A stretch of DNA of 64,000 bases from Fallopia convolvulus. Its lineage: Eukaryota > Streptophyta > Magnoliopsida > Caryophyllales > Polygonaceae. This document shows positions 11,962 to 23,193 of the stretch, piece by piece. The translations under genes were made by a program, and so were the position numbers. Below the pieces are notes generated by a model. That model ran no database searches and was not told where the DNA came from. It was given only the letters and a program-made list of their open reading frames with translations. Where the stretch lies: positions 10,836,501 to 10,900,500 of the forward strand of contig OZ024724.1 in assembly GCA_964016875.1 (NCBI GenBank), in the 5' to 3' direction. The number at the start of each line of letters is the position of its first letter. Positions within the stretch are counted from its first letter, which is position 1.

Positions 11962-14900
11962 ATGCCTCCAAAAACAAATCGCAAAGGTATAAGCCCTAAT
12001 TTTCTTCACCTTATGCCGATAAATTTTGCGTTGGCTCTCTAGTTGATCGATGTGTTTTTGCGTTGGCTCGCTTGCAGTTTTCTTGTTCAGTAGTACACTT
12101 GTGATTTGCGTTTGTTACGCCCTTTTTGTTTGGGGCGACTGATTTGATGTGCTGTTTTGCTTGATTTATTTGTCTGTGGATGTTGATCGATTGATACAGA
12201 TGACGAATCGAAAGGCTTAATACTTGAATCTATCGTGAGATGTGGCTTTCTATTGTGTTTCTGAAGTTGGTTGTAGCATGCTTATGGTACTGAGTGTTAG
12301 AATAAGCTGATTTAGATGACAGTTAAATTAATAGGGGTTGCGAATGTGATTGTGAAACTTATTTTCATGACAATTAGTGTAGCACCCCGACTTCCGTCGA
12401 GGTTCTACTAAGAAATAGACCTTACAAGGTACTATTAATAAGGTTGACAACTACACTGTAGGACCTTACAACGCGGGCACGACGAGAAAACATAATAAAA
12501 CATCCAACCTTTTATTTATTAAAACTTAGAAAAACATACTTATGCATGAATTCCCGAAAAATATATATATTCCAATACGACACAACGCTTACTAATACTG
12601 TACTAATCAACCAAAATAATAAATAAAACATACTGCTAACTTCATCTTATCAATAATAAAATCAATAACCTCACTATCATAAATGACTAGTGTAAAACCA
12701 ATCCCACTATGACACGCGCTCTTTACCACTCCGGCCCGCCATTTGGCCTCGATTCCTGCACGGCTCCCTGGTTTATACCTGGAACTGAAAAATATTCCCC
12801 GAAGGGTCAGCGTCTAATCTACCAAGCTAGAGAGAATACGGAAATTGTAGAACGCTTTGAAATCATTTCTAGAGTCAGCATACAAATCCACAATCGCAAT
12901 CATAACTCTAAAGGCCAATACCTAAATTAGTTATAATTAGTCACACATTCGCATTTACAATCACAATCCCATAACAATACAATTCCTCCTTTTTCCGCAA
13001 TCCGACTTCCAAGGCGCTCATCACCGCGCCGAGTGCAGAGGCAGGCCCTCTCACTCCACTTCACAATCTCCCTTCTAACCCCTGGCTAAGCCTCCACTGG
13101 AGCACTTGCCAAAAACACACATATAATAATTTTTGTTTTGAAGGGGCACGATTTCCCAGTCACACGGGTCAACGTAGCCAACACTTCCTCAACACCAACT
13201 ACGATGGGCCGTGTCGGAAACGGTACCAACACAGAGAAAACGTTTTAAAAATATCCTTCCGATAAAACACTTTCAAACCATTTTACACACACAACAATAC
13301 AAGAAGTTCAAAACAGTTTATAAAGGCATTCGAGACTAGTTCCCAAAACCCGCCCTACAATATCGATACGCAATCTAACAAGGGAGAGAAGAACCGAGCA
13401 AGTCGAAAAACGACTTACCTCAAAAGGAGGATTCCTGATGGTAACGAAAAACTAGGACTCCAAACGGAAGCGATCTCCTAAACATGTTAACGATCACCCT
13501 TAGTACTTTGATAGTCTCCAACACATAAAAACTCGTTAACTCGTAACGATTCTTAACATACTGAAGTTAAAGCATATGATTTAACCAACTAACTAAATTA
13601 ACTAACCCACACTAACCCTAATTATTAATTGATGTGGTATACCTAACTTAATTGATCACCTACGTGTGTATATAATTAATACCCTTCCATAGAAAAGATT
13701 AACTAGGAACCACGTTAACTAAAACCAACCACAACTTAACGAACTAGCTAGTTTGTACATGCTCTGATCGAAGATATACATTCTACTTGTATATATATAA
13801 AATTGGTTAAATCAAACCAAACTAATTAATACTGATCTAATTATCTTACTTGAATTTCCACTAAACAACAACCTATTAATATAAACACTAACCTCCTCCT
13901 AAAAACCAGAGACTAGATTACACGTTTATTAGCAAAACCAACTCGAACACGTACCCACTTGTTTAAACACATACGTCTATAATTAATTAAACCATCTTAT
14001 TAACTTAGCCCTCAAAACCGATAATCAAGACACCCACTAACCAAACACACTTACCGATCGATGCGATGTCGGTAGAGGTGTGCAGTAGCACACCAGAGAA
14101 CAATGACGAACACAAGGTAGAGGGAGACCGGTGGAAGGCATCGCAATGGCGACTCCGCACTAACGGAACCTCAAGACGGACGATGACTGACTCATTGGGT
14201 TAGAAGAAGACATGGAAGAGGCCAACATGGAACAAGGAATCTCACGGGCGAACGGATATCGACCGAGTTCGGCGTTCAGAACCCGACAATGGCAAGATTG
14301 GGTCCACCGACGGCCATGAGCGGGGTTGTCTTTGACTAGACGCGGGATGACGGGGACAAGATATCCGACGAACTGCAAACGACTCCCGGTGGCTGATCTG
14401 ATCGACACACGGCGACGACAACAAACTCCGACGCCCATGTGAGTACTCGATATGGCGAAGTGTCCGGAATTAGGGGCGTTGATGGCGCAACTCGCTCGCT
14501 AGCTTCACGGCGTGACAAGCTCCGAGGCGATGACGGTGAAGTGTCCCGGTGGTGCGATGATAACACTAGGCCATTGGTGAAGGCTGCTCGTAGATGAGAG
14601 CGAAGGCGCAAGGACCAGAAAGGCGTTGGTCTTCTTGGTCGAGAGCGAAAAACAGCGGACGAGAAAGTCTATTCTATCGAAGGTGATTAGGATTAGGGTA
14701 GCGGCTGATAACTAGGTAGTTAACCTAATACTAATAGGATAGAACGAGATTAAAACCTAGTTGGATGACTTATCCAATAACTTAGGTAATTAACTATGTT
14801 TACTAAAAAAAATATAAACATATCCATAGATTTTTATGTATATATTAAAGAGCTTAGGAATAGTCCAACCGATACGAGTAAAAAAAATTCCCCTACCTCG

Positions 14901-17900
14901 GGTTACTTGCGGGGTAAGTTAAGGAATTACTTGTAAGACAAGAAAGTCATTTCCATCCTTAATAGGATAACACAAAACCGAGTATTACAATTAGTTTGTA
15001 CAACAAACACTACCTCACAGTTATTAATTGAGTCAAATGGAAAGTGTTTTCCTTTTGAAAGATGGACTTGAAACAGTTAACAACTTTGGCCTTCCTTAAA
15101 ATGCACAACAATTGTTACAAGAGATTTGTTGGGATTGTGAAACGTATATAGTGCATGTATTGAGCAGGTTTAAGCATCCAACCTTCACATATTTGCATAT
15201 TAAAGGCTCTGCTTTAGTTGATCTGGCTGCCTTCATTTTTTATATTTCCCTGTGTTCCTGTTTACTTTTTCATGTCTGAAACTTGATATGTGTCCATGTC
15301 ATTTCTGTTTCTACCTTGTTATAGGCATTAATCATTATATGTGAGAGCCTTATATTGTTCATCTTGTGTTGTGCATTTATGAGTTAAGTTTTATGCTACT
15401 TTTTTCTTTGAATTCTTGGTCATTATTCTGATGTGTTCTATTTCATATGAAAAGTTACCAAGGAAATACATCTACCTGAAGGGACAATGAGGATCTTGGG
15501 TGATGAACAAAAATCCAAAACAGAGAGGAGGAGCAAAAACAAACATGACCCCGGAAATAGAATGGAAGCTGGCACCTCCTCTGACCAAGGTAAGAAAAAT
15601 CATAGAATTCAGGATTTTTTTATAAGTTTGAAAAGTGCATTGAAAACTCTGAAAAGTGCATTGAAACATAGGAAAAGTGCATTGATAAATGACATAGGAA
15701 AAGTGCATCATTTGATTGATAAAGTGCATTGAAAACTCTGAAAAGTGCATTGAAATGTTTCAAAAGTGCATTTATAAATGACATAGGAATAGAAAATTGC
15801 ATCATTTGATTACAAAAGTGCATTGAAAACTCTGAAAAGTGCAATGAAATGTTTCAAAAGTGCATTGATAAATGACATAGGAAAAGTGCATCATTTGATT
15901 ATAAAAGTGCATTGAAAACTCTGAAAAGTGCATCATCTGATTACAAAAGTGCATCATCTCATTCCAAAACTATTTACTTACATTCAGATTCTCTTTTTTT
16001 TCTATGATTATAAAAACAGGTACAAGGAACAGTAGAATGCCTCCCGAAACTGAAAACAAGAAGAAGGTCAAGTATTTGATATCAGCTAAGTATCCTAGTT
16101 TGGTAACTAGGACTGTGCCAACTGCATTTTCAAAAGCTATGGCATCCTTAAATGATGTCCAAAAAGAAAGCATCAAGTCTATGGGTTTTGGCCATCTACT
16201 TCAGTTCAAGATACATGACATCCCACACAACCTTGCTTTGTGGTTGCTACAACAGTTCGAAGGAGCTAGGTGTGAGATACAACTTGATACCAATAGGATC
16301 ATCCACATCAATGATCAAGTTGTGCATGAGGTTTTTGGAATACCTCTTGGTGGGAAGGAGATTCATAAGAGAAAAAGGAAGGATTCAGTTGCTTTGCTTC
16401 AAGAATGGAAGAAGCAATTCATAGGCACTGTTTTTGAAGATGAGGATGACCTTGCCAAGTCAAATGCTTCAATTACAACTACAGCAGTTGAGGAAGTGAT
16501 GGTGAAATGCACCGATGGAGGTACTTGGTTCAAAAGGCATTTCGTTGTCTTATTCGTGTCATCAATAATTGAAGGCGGGGGCAATGGACTTGCAAACCAT
16601 AGTATTCTGATTGACAATGTTGATGACATTCGAGGATTGGATTGGTGCAAGTTTCTAAGGCAAGTACTTGTTGAGAAAAGTTTACACTGGAAGAAGAAAG
16701 GAGGAAGGAAATTTCAGGGACCTATATTGTTGCTCCTTGTAAGTATAACTTTCTTTTCTCAAGCCAACCATATTAGTTTATGTAAACTGTTGCTGCTGCT
16801 TCACTACTGATAGAATAAATTTCTAGTCTTTTCATTTATCTTTTATCTATTGATAGAATAAATGTTTTAACTTTACCTCTTGCTCTCTTACTTTTTTGCA
16901 TCTCGTATATGTTGATAGATGCATATTTTTGGGCGAAGAGCATGAATCTACTTTTCCAGTCTTCTTGGGTTGGAATGAGAAGCTTTTGCTTGAGAGGCAA
17001 AGCAATGAATGGAAAAAAGTGGGCAGTTTCGGGGAAGTACATATACGGGAAGCAAGAGCAAATTCAAACATTTATGTGAAAGGCCCGACAACATCCAAAC
17101 CAGCTGATTCAGATGATGATTTGCCTCGTGATGATTTATCAGAGTTGGAGGTATATTAAATTTCTTCCTCTTTTCGATTCTCTACATTTTTGCTTATCCT
17201 TTTGTTTTTTAAGAGACAACAGTATTTGATTTCTCTCTTTATTCGGGGAACTTATTGAATGGAAGTGCATTCTAGTCTTAATAGTGGCATTTGCATCTGA
17301 TCTTCACTGAAAAACCTGGTAGGAATGAAATATTAGTTTCGGTCGCCATTCTTGCTAGGTTGATACATGATTTAGTTTCATTAGATATTAAGAGAAAGCT
17401 TTTGCTGCTTCTTTTTGGCATTTGCATAATCAGCATTTTTCAAATATGAAAATCAATTAGGGCTTTCATGCAGATGACCATGTTCTGGTGGAGAATTACA
17501 AAATTTTACATGGCATTGTCATCATTGTTTTCTCTACGAGAGAAGCTGTGACACTTGTTCTCTCACATGTTCAGCTTCAATGGCTAGATTTGAAAGAAAG
17601 TCTTCTTCACATTTCACCTTTTGTTATGTTTTAATGGCTTAACTCTGATAGTATATCACACCTGTAACATTGTGATGTGGTTTTAACTTGTAATATACTA
17701 GCCTACTAGGAAAGAATTCTAGTCAGTATATTGTACTTGTTGGTGTGAGTTGTGACTTCATTGGAAGATAAATTAGAATTGTAAATTGTTTGTATTTCTC
17801 TAGAACCAAATGTTGGTCAGTCAGTGTTTAAGCTCTACATTATTACTCTCGATTTTGCCTCCTTCCATAACATTGATCCATGCATCAAGCTTTTGTAACT

Positions 17901-20900
17901 TGCTTTGCATTTGAAGATTTGGTATCACTTCATAATGCAGGATGGCGTTTGAATGATGTAGTATTTTGTTTTTGACTGAGAACTCTGTGTTTTTCCTAAT
18001 TGATGATACCTGTATTTTTTTGTGATTTTTATAACTTAAGGTCTGAAGTGTGTAATATAAGGTTGAAGAACATAGATAAGCTAAGATTTTCCAAATTCAT
18101 GACTCACTTTTATTAAATACAGGTTTGATTTCTGATCTGATTAGGGAAATGTTCATGAAATTTGAGATTCTGGGTAGTTTTAAACTATTTAAATTGAGTT
18201 TTCACTAATCACCAGTAGTCTCAAAATATGATCAACTAAGCTGAATTTCTGCAAAAGTGCATCCTAAGATATGAAAAGTGCATTGTTAAATGTCAAAAGT
18301 GCATCCTTAAACAATAAATACATATTAACTTAAAGTAATATGTTTTTAATAGGATATTGTGAAGACAGTCTCAAGAAAAGCAAGCAAAGCTGCAAAGAGC
18401 ATTGCAGAGCTCTCAAACTATTGTGGAGGTATCAAAGAGCAGCTAAAGGAGAAAAATACTGTAGTCGGGCGGGCAATAGAGAAGTTCTCTAATATGGTAG
18501 AGACCACATCTTCCGAAGTTGCCACGGATTCTCCAGCTGACCCAATTGCAAATTGGAAAACCTTTTGGGACAGCTCGCAGGATCCATTTTGGAATGATCC
18601 AGAACTTCTGGATGCATTGGAGAAGGAAGCAAAGGCAGAAACCTCAAAGAAGAAGCTGAAGCCATATTCAGCCGACTTCACTCCTCCCTCATTCAACTTG
18701 TTTGAAACTGAAGAGGATGATGTTGAATCTGAAGGAGGAGACAAGCAAGAAACAGATTCTGAACAAGAGCAGGTAAATGAAGTTGAAGAACTTAATACAC
18801 ATGAAGAAAGGGAAGATCTCACCATAGTTGGAGGTAAACAGATTCTGCAAATGAGAATGCATCCACTAGGCTAGAAGAGGGGACTAATGAACAAATAGTA
18901 GGTGAAAATGCAATTGTGATCGCGACTGAGATTGCTAAGGAGTATGACCAACAAGTTGTTCAACAAGTGGATGAAGGGAAAAAGGTTGAAGAGGAAGTGA
19001 AACAAGGGGAAGAAGAGAAGGTTGAAAAGGAGGAGCCATCAAAAGTACAAAAGCCAAGAAAGAAGCGGGTATACTTGTCAAAAAAAATTCTCTCTTTTCA
19101 TTTAATACATTTGTGTTCATATTTTAATAAATATATATTTAATTGTTTTAATGTTGTATATTGGATAGGAAAAAAGAAAGATGGATAGTCCAAATCCTGT
19201 TGTTGTAGGAAAACGACACAAGAAAGCTGGAATTTCAGTGGTAAGCCCTTACGAAATGAGAATGATCAATATCTTCCATGAATTAAGACAAGAGGAAAGG
19301 CACATGTGGGAGTTTGCAGTTAAGCCACTTGGGCAGGAAAAGGAAATATATGGCAGTGAACAGTAAGTTCTATATTCAAATTCTTATTGTTTTTCTTTTC
19401 CCTTTATGATAAGAAAAAGTGCAACATAAAATGTGTAAAGTGCATCAAAAAATGTGAAAAGTGCATTCTAGATATAGGGTAATACTAGACAAGTATAAAA
19501 AGTGCACTCTTAAGTGTGAAAAGTGCATTGTTAATCATGAAAAGTGCATTCTTACGTCACATGTACCATGCTTATCAGTTTATAAACCACTTAGGCCTAA
19601 AAAGCATGTAAAAGTGCATTTAAAATATGTAAAAGTGCATTAAAAACAGGTAAAAGTGCACCAGAACTAATAATAGTGCATAAGAAAAGAGGTGCAAGTA
19701 TAATGTCAAAAAAGTGCATTAAAAACATACAAAAGTGCATTAAAAACAGGTAAAAGTGCATTAAAAACTGATACTTTTTGAACTGTTTTAAAAAGGAATT
19801 CCAGCTTTGTATTTTCTCATCTTCAAAAACCTAATGTGTATGTTTTTGTTATGTAGAGAGGTGTTGTTTAAACGTGGTGATTTCACTGCCACAAGGGCAA
19901 ATTTCTCTTCCATATCAGAGGACTTGGCTCCCTGTGTATTGGATTGTTTCACTCTTTATGTCAACAAAATGGAGAGATTGAAAAGGAACGAGTCGCCTTC
20001 GAGATTGATTGGCAAAGTGTACAGTATTGTAAGTATTTCAAGGATTAAACGTGTATCTTGTAATTGTTATTTTAATTTTGATTTGACTTTTAAAGAAAAA
20101 CCGTTTAAACAGTCTGATGAAGTTACCCAAGATGTATTCGATGATGGAATGGACTTGGCTTTAGGAATCGTTGAGGGAAGGCTAATGAAGAATATCGACT
20201 TGGTAAATTTTTTTTCATTAAAATTGCAAGTAAGACTGTTTTCACTTTAATTCCAGTGCTGGAAAAACTAACAAAGGTTTTCTCTCCATTTTGTAGATAT
20301 TGATTCCTGTGATTTTGGAAAATGAAACTTACGTTGTAGTAAGTTTCAATTTGAAAATCAATGGAATTATGGAGCTTCTTCACAACTCAACAAAGAAGGA
20401 ACAAATTGAAGAATTCTGTCAATTCAAGTTTTTTGACCTGGTAAGCCTTTTTTATATTAGTGGTTACTCTTAGGTTCATCTGTTCAGTGTTTTGGGCTTT
20501 TCCAATGATAATGGTTTGTATGCTCATGTTGTCCGAATGTCCCTACTACCGAATAAAAGATCAAATGTTCGCAACCTTCTTCTAAGTACTTTTTATTAGA
20601 ATAGTTACTGATTTCTTTATACTTGGTCATGTCATGTCGGGTATCGAGAATTATATCAAGTAAAGACATGATTAACCCTGTCGAGCGTGGTCATGTGGTT
20701 GATAATGTGATCAATTTGCTCCCTTTTTCCAGATGTGTTGTGTTGAATAAGCTGATGAAGGTTGTTTCAGTTGATGCTCAGTAGTGGAGAATTTGGAACA
20801 TACGTGTCTTTACTTGATATCATTTGATATATGCTCAACAGTGGAGAACTCAGATGATAATATAGTTGTTTCAGTTGATCATATAATCAAGCTTTAGGAT

Positions 20901-21631
20901 TCTCTCTGAACACAATATGTAGAAATCAAGCTTTAGGATCATATAATCAAGTTTACTTACATTGTTGTCCTAATCTTCTTTAGTTAATGAGAGTTGTGTT
21001 TATGAGTGTTCTGCATGCTATACATATCACATTTTAGCATTTCATCGTTTGTAGCATCTAGTCTTTAGATGTTTGAAATATAGCAAGTTTTGTAAATAGG
21101 AAAAGTGCATCGTAAATCAGAAAAAGTGCATCATAGAGTATAAAAAGTGCGCCATATAGTAGTTGTATATAGAAAGTGCACCATGAAGTAGTAAAAGTGC
21201 ATTTTAAACTGTGAAAAGTGCATTCATAAATATGATTATTAAATGATGTAATTTTATATCTTATGCTGCAATTTTATACCTTGCAGAAGACCAAGGTTAT
21301 AAAATATCTCAAAAAGTGGAAGCTCTATGCAAAAGTTGGTAGACTTGAAGAATACAATGGGATAGACAAGCTCAACCTCGAGTGGGAAGACCCAAAAAGT
21401 GATGTCAACGGGGGGATATATGCTATGCGTCATTTGGAGACGTATATGGGTCCATCGAGCAAAATAGAGGAGTGTTGGGGGAGAAAACTCTCGAATAGTC
21501 AAATCATAAGGGCCATGGATATGCTAAGGAAGAAGTACGCCTACTCCATCATCAACTCAGAATGTAATGAAATGAAGAACACAGTGATGGAGAAGTTAAA
21601 GAATGTAGTAGCACAGATGGTTAGAAAGTAG
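11962..21631 (+). CDS. ULP1-like (C48 peptidase-fold) protein of the MULE, apparently protease-dead
   Basis: GT-AG exons that keep phase: 11962-11986, 15455-15589, 16020-16738, about 16902-17150, 18353-18772, 18856-19068, 19169-19362, 19857-20028, 20113-20202, 20297-20440, 21287-21631 (about 900 codons). The N-terminal part (exon 3) has the helical pattern GFGHLLQFKIHDIP...VHEVFGIPLGG seen in plant transposon-borne ULP-like and plant-mobile-domain-like proteins. The middle is acidic and lysine-rich. The last four exons follow the C48 protease layout. The three catalytic positions look replaced: PVILENETYVVV has no His, LLHNST has His where Asp is usual, and VNGGIYAMRHLETYMG has Gly for the catalytic Cys. 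The exon-4 acceptor expected at 16,900-16,901 reads AT; an in-frame AG at 16,855-16,856 could replace it. The split at 18,772/18,856 is an 83-nt intron in this model; otherwise an 8-bp GTAAACAG at 18,834-18,841 shifts the frame. Peptidase activity is unlikely. A role in DNA or chromatin recognition is inference. Confidence 0.7.
12378..14989. mobile_element. solo LTR (gypsy-like ends) inside MULE intron 1
   Basis: The 2,612-bp insertion begins TGTAGCACCCCGA and ends GAGTATTACA. It is flanked by a perfect 5-bp duplication, ATTAG (12,373-12,377 and 14,990-14,994). The CCCCGA-type terminus resembles many plant Ty3/gypsy LTRs. The two ends are not direct repeats of each other and there is no internal coding region, so a solo LTR fits best. 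Open frames at 12,709-12,930 and 14,160-14,611 show no protein-like pattern. The insertion lengthens the first intron of the ULP1-like gene to about 3.5 kb. Confidence 0.75.
15631..15960 (+). repeat. AAAAGTGCATT array A (ULP1-like gene, intron 2)
   Basis: About 14 copies of (A)AAAGTGCA(T), all in plus orientation, lie between exons 2 and 3. Neighbouring copies are commonly 20-22 bp apart. A higher-order unit (GAAAACTCTG, then TGTTTC, then TAAATGACATAGG, then TCATTTGATTA spacers) repeats about three times. Confidence 0.9.
17151..18352 (+). other. intron 4 of the ULP1-like gene, with array B at 18,253-18,308
   Basis: The intron is ordinary T-rich plant intron sequence up to about 18,250. Three plus-oriented GTGCA motifs then occur at about 21-bp spacing just before the acceptor at 18,351-18,352. 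I see no other gene in it. Confidence 0.7.
19416..19772 (+). repeat. AAAAGTGCATT array C (ULP1-like gene, intron before exon 8)
   Basis: About 13 plus-oriented motifs. Positions of the GTGCA core include 19,614, 19,635, 19,656, 19,676, then 19,714, 19,735 and 19,756, so spacings of 20-22 bp dominate. The unit with spacer AAAAACAGG, an ACTAATAATAG linker and a degenerate GTGCAAGTATAATGTC linker is nearly identical to units of array G at 24,546-24,893. Confidence 0.92.
20441..21286 (+). other. last intron of the ULP1-like gene, with array D at 21,102-21,222
   Basis: The 846-bp intron contains short local duplications around TCAAGCTTTAGGAT (about 20,889-20,955). Near its 3' end are about five plus-oriented GTGCA motifs plus one GTGCG variant. 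No gene is visible. Confidence 0.75.
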
Positions 21632-22354
21632 CCATGGTTACTTTCTAAACTTGAACATTTTTTTGGTAGCTATGGTAGGACTTTTAAGAGGCTACTTTCT
21701 AACCTTGAACAATTTAGATAGCTATGTTAGGACTTTAAGAGTCTACTTTTTTGGAACTGTTCCTTGAACAATTTGATTATCGGATTTCTCGAATTTGCAA
21801 GTGCTTTAGTATTACTTTTGTGGATCACAAGGGTCATGAGGTTTTTGTGGCGTGTTTTCTCTGAAATTGCAGTACAAAAACCTTTTTTAGGGGAATATGA
21901 TGCATTACTCAATGAATTAGTACTTATGTGGATGAAATCAATTTTTCAGGATGCTGTTTGTTATGAATTAGTACTTGGCGTGTTTTCTCTGATTTGCAAT
22001 AGTGAGTGAATAAAGTAGAAGAAAGTGGGACATTTCCCCCTGGAATTTTGGTCATCAAAACAGCCCAACTGGGTCCCTCTGTTTCTCCCAACTTTGAAAC
22101 TTGCATCTACTGTACAATTGAAAATTCAACTAGTACAACACCAAATATCTTTTTATGTAATTACATATATTGGAAAAACTAAAACTAATTTTCAGAACTA
22201 TTGTACATGCATAATCGACATTTTTTTACATGATCGAATGCTTGGTTAATCTTCAAGCTAGCTACAAAACCAGTAAAGTTTGATTCAAGTTTTTTGGTTA
22301 CACAAAACCAGTAAAGTTTAATTTTATGGCTTACTAACAACATACACATATTCC
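21632..22354. other. convergent intergenic segment of the MULE, with 57-bp tandem repeats
   Basis: Just after the ULP1-like stop codon, a unit of about 57 bp (TACTTTCTAA, CTTGAACA, TAGCTATG, GGACTTT, AAGAG) occurs about two and a half times at 21,640-21,770. The following 21,780-22,010 has shorter imperfect repeats around GAATTAGTACTT and GTGTTTTCTCTG. This is probably the 3' UTR and terminator region of the plus-strand gene. The frame at 21,764-22,009 shows no family likeness. Confidence 0.5.
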
Positions 22355-22735
22355 AAAAAGTGCATTGAAAAGTTCAAAAAGTGTAGTGAAAAGTTACAAA
22401 AGTGCATTGTGACATAGGAACAGTGCATTGATAAATGACCTATGAATAGTGCATCATCTCATTACAAAAGTGCATTGAAAAGTTTCAAAAGTGCATTAAA
22501 AAGTTACAAAAGTGCATTGTGACATAAGAAAAGTGCATTCATAAATGGCATAATAAAAGTCCATAGTTAAAGTACATCAATATAAAGATAAAGTGCATTA
22601 GGATATTGGTAAAAGTGCACCAATATATAGTTAAAGTGCATTACAAATACCAGTAAAGCGCATCGATATAAAGCTAAAGTGCATTACATTCCTTTAAAAA
22701 AAATACTTAAATTGGTAATGATAAAGTGCAAAATT
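22355..22735 (+). repeat. AAAAGTGCATT array E (between the convergent genes)
   Basis: About 13 plus-oriented motifs plus degenerate ones (GTCCA, GTACA, GCGCA). The first half repeats the higher-order spacers of array A. The second half has AATATA and GATATAAAG spacers. The array lies in neither gene's coding sequence. Confidence 0.88.
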
Positions 22736-22779
22736 AATATTGATAAGGTCAAAAATGTCTAGATAGGTAAACTAAAAAA

Positions 22780-23193
22780 TATAAAAATGATTTGTTGATG
22801 GTGCCTTGAAGAATGAAATCAACCTGAAAATAAAAAAAAGGGGACACATTAGAAGAAAGTCTTAATACAAAAAAAAAGAAAACACAACAAAAATACTTAC
22901 ATGATGTATTTGGGTCAAATTCTTCCATCTCATCAGATGCTTCACTTTCCTCAATGTTTTCCTTACCTGCATTTGGAAAACAAAAATGTGATTTTTTGGC
23001 CAATGCATAGAGTGTCAAATAGTGCATTACAAACATAATAAAGTGCATCTAATGGATAAAAGGGTGCACTATAAAATAGAAAAAGTGCATTATATACAAG
23101 TTAAAATGCAAAACTAATATACTCACAAGTTGACCTATTGTGACTTGCATACTTCTTGCATCTACCATATTTTCTTTTCTTCTTATTGCTGGT
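22780..23193 (-). pseudogene. decayed C-terminal exons of the transposase, with motif array F
   Basis: Immediately after the transposase TAA the same frame continues into KKKRKYGRCKKYASHNRSTC, resembling the CxxC...HNxRTC zinc-knuckle tail of FAR1-like MULE transposases but with the second Cys replaced by Tyr. A possible donor follows near 23,120. Two further exon-like pieces end in GT-AG-type borders, at about 22,912-22,969 (acidic, EESEASDEMEEFDP) and about 22,780-22,825. Four or so GTGCA motifs lie between them (23,020-23,095). Whether these pieces are still translated is uncertain. Confidence 0.45.

Noticed and set aside
14160..14611. Overlapping open frames on the minus strand at 14.2-14.6 kb
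   Set aside because: They lie inside the solo LTR at 12,378-14,989, overlap each other in different frames and show no protein-like motif.
12378..14989. Intact DNA transposon with short inverted ends (TGTAGCAC/GTATTACA)
   Set aside because: TG...CA ends with a 5-bp duplication and CCCCGA-type terminus fit a solo gypsy LTR better. The inverted match is only a few bases.
21764..22009. An 81-codon frame after the ULP1-like gene
   Set aside because: It lies in local tandem repeats of the 3' region and has no family likeness.
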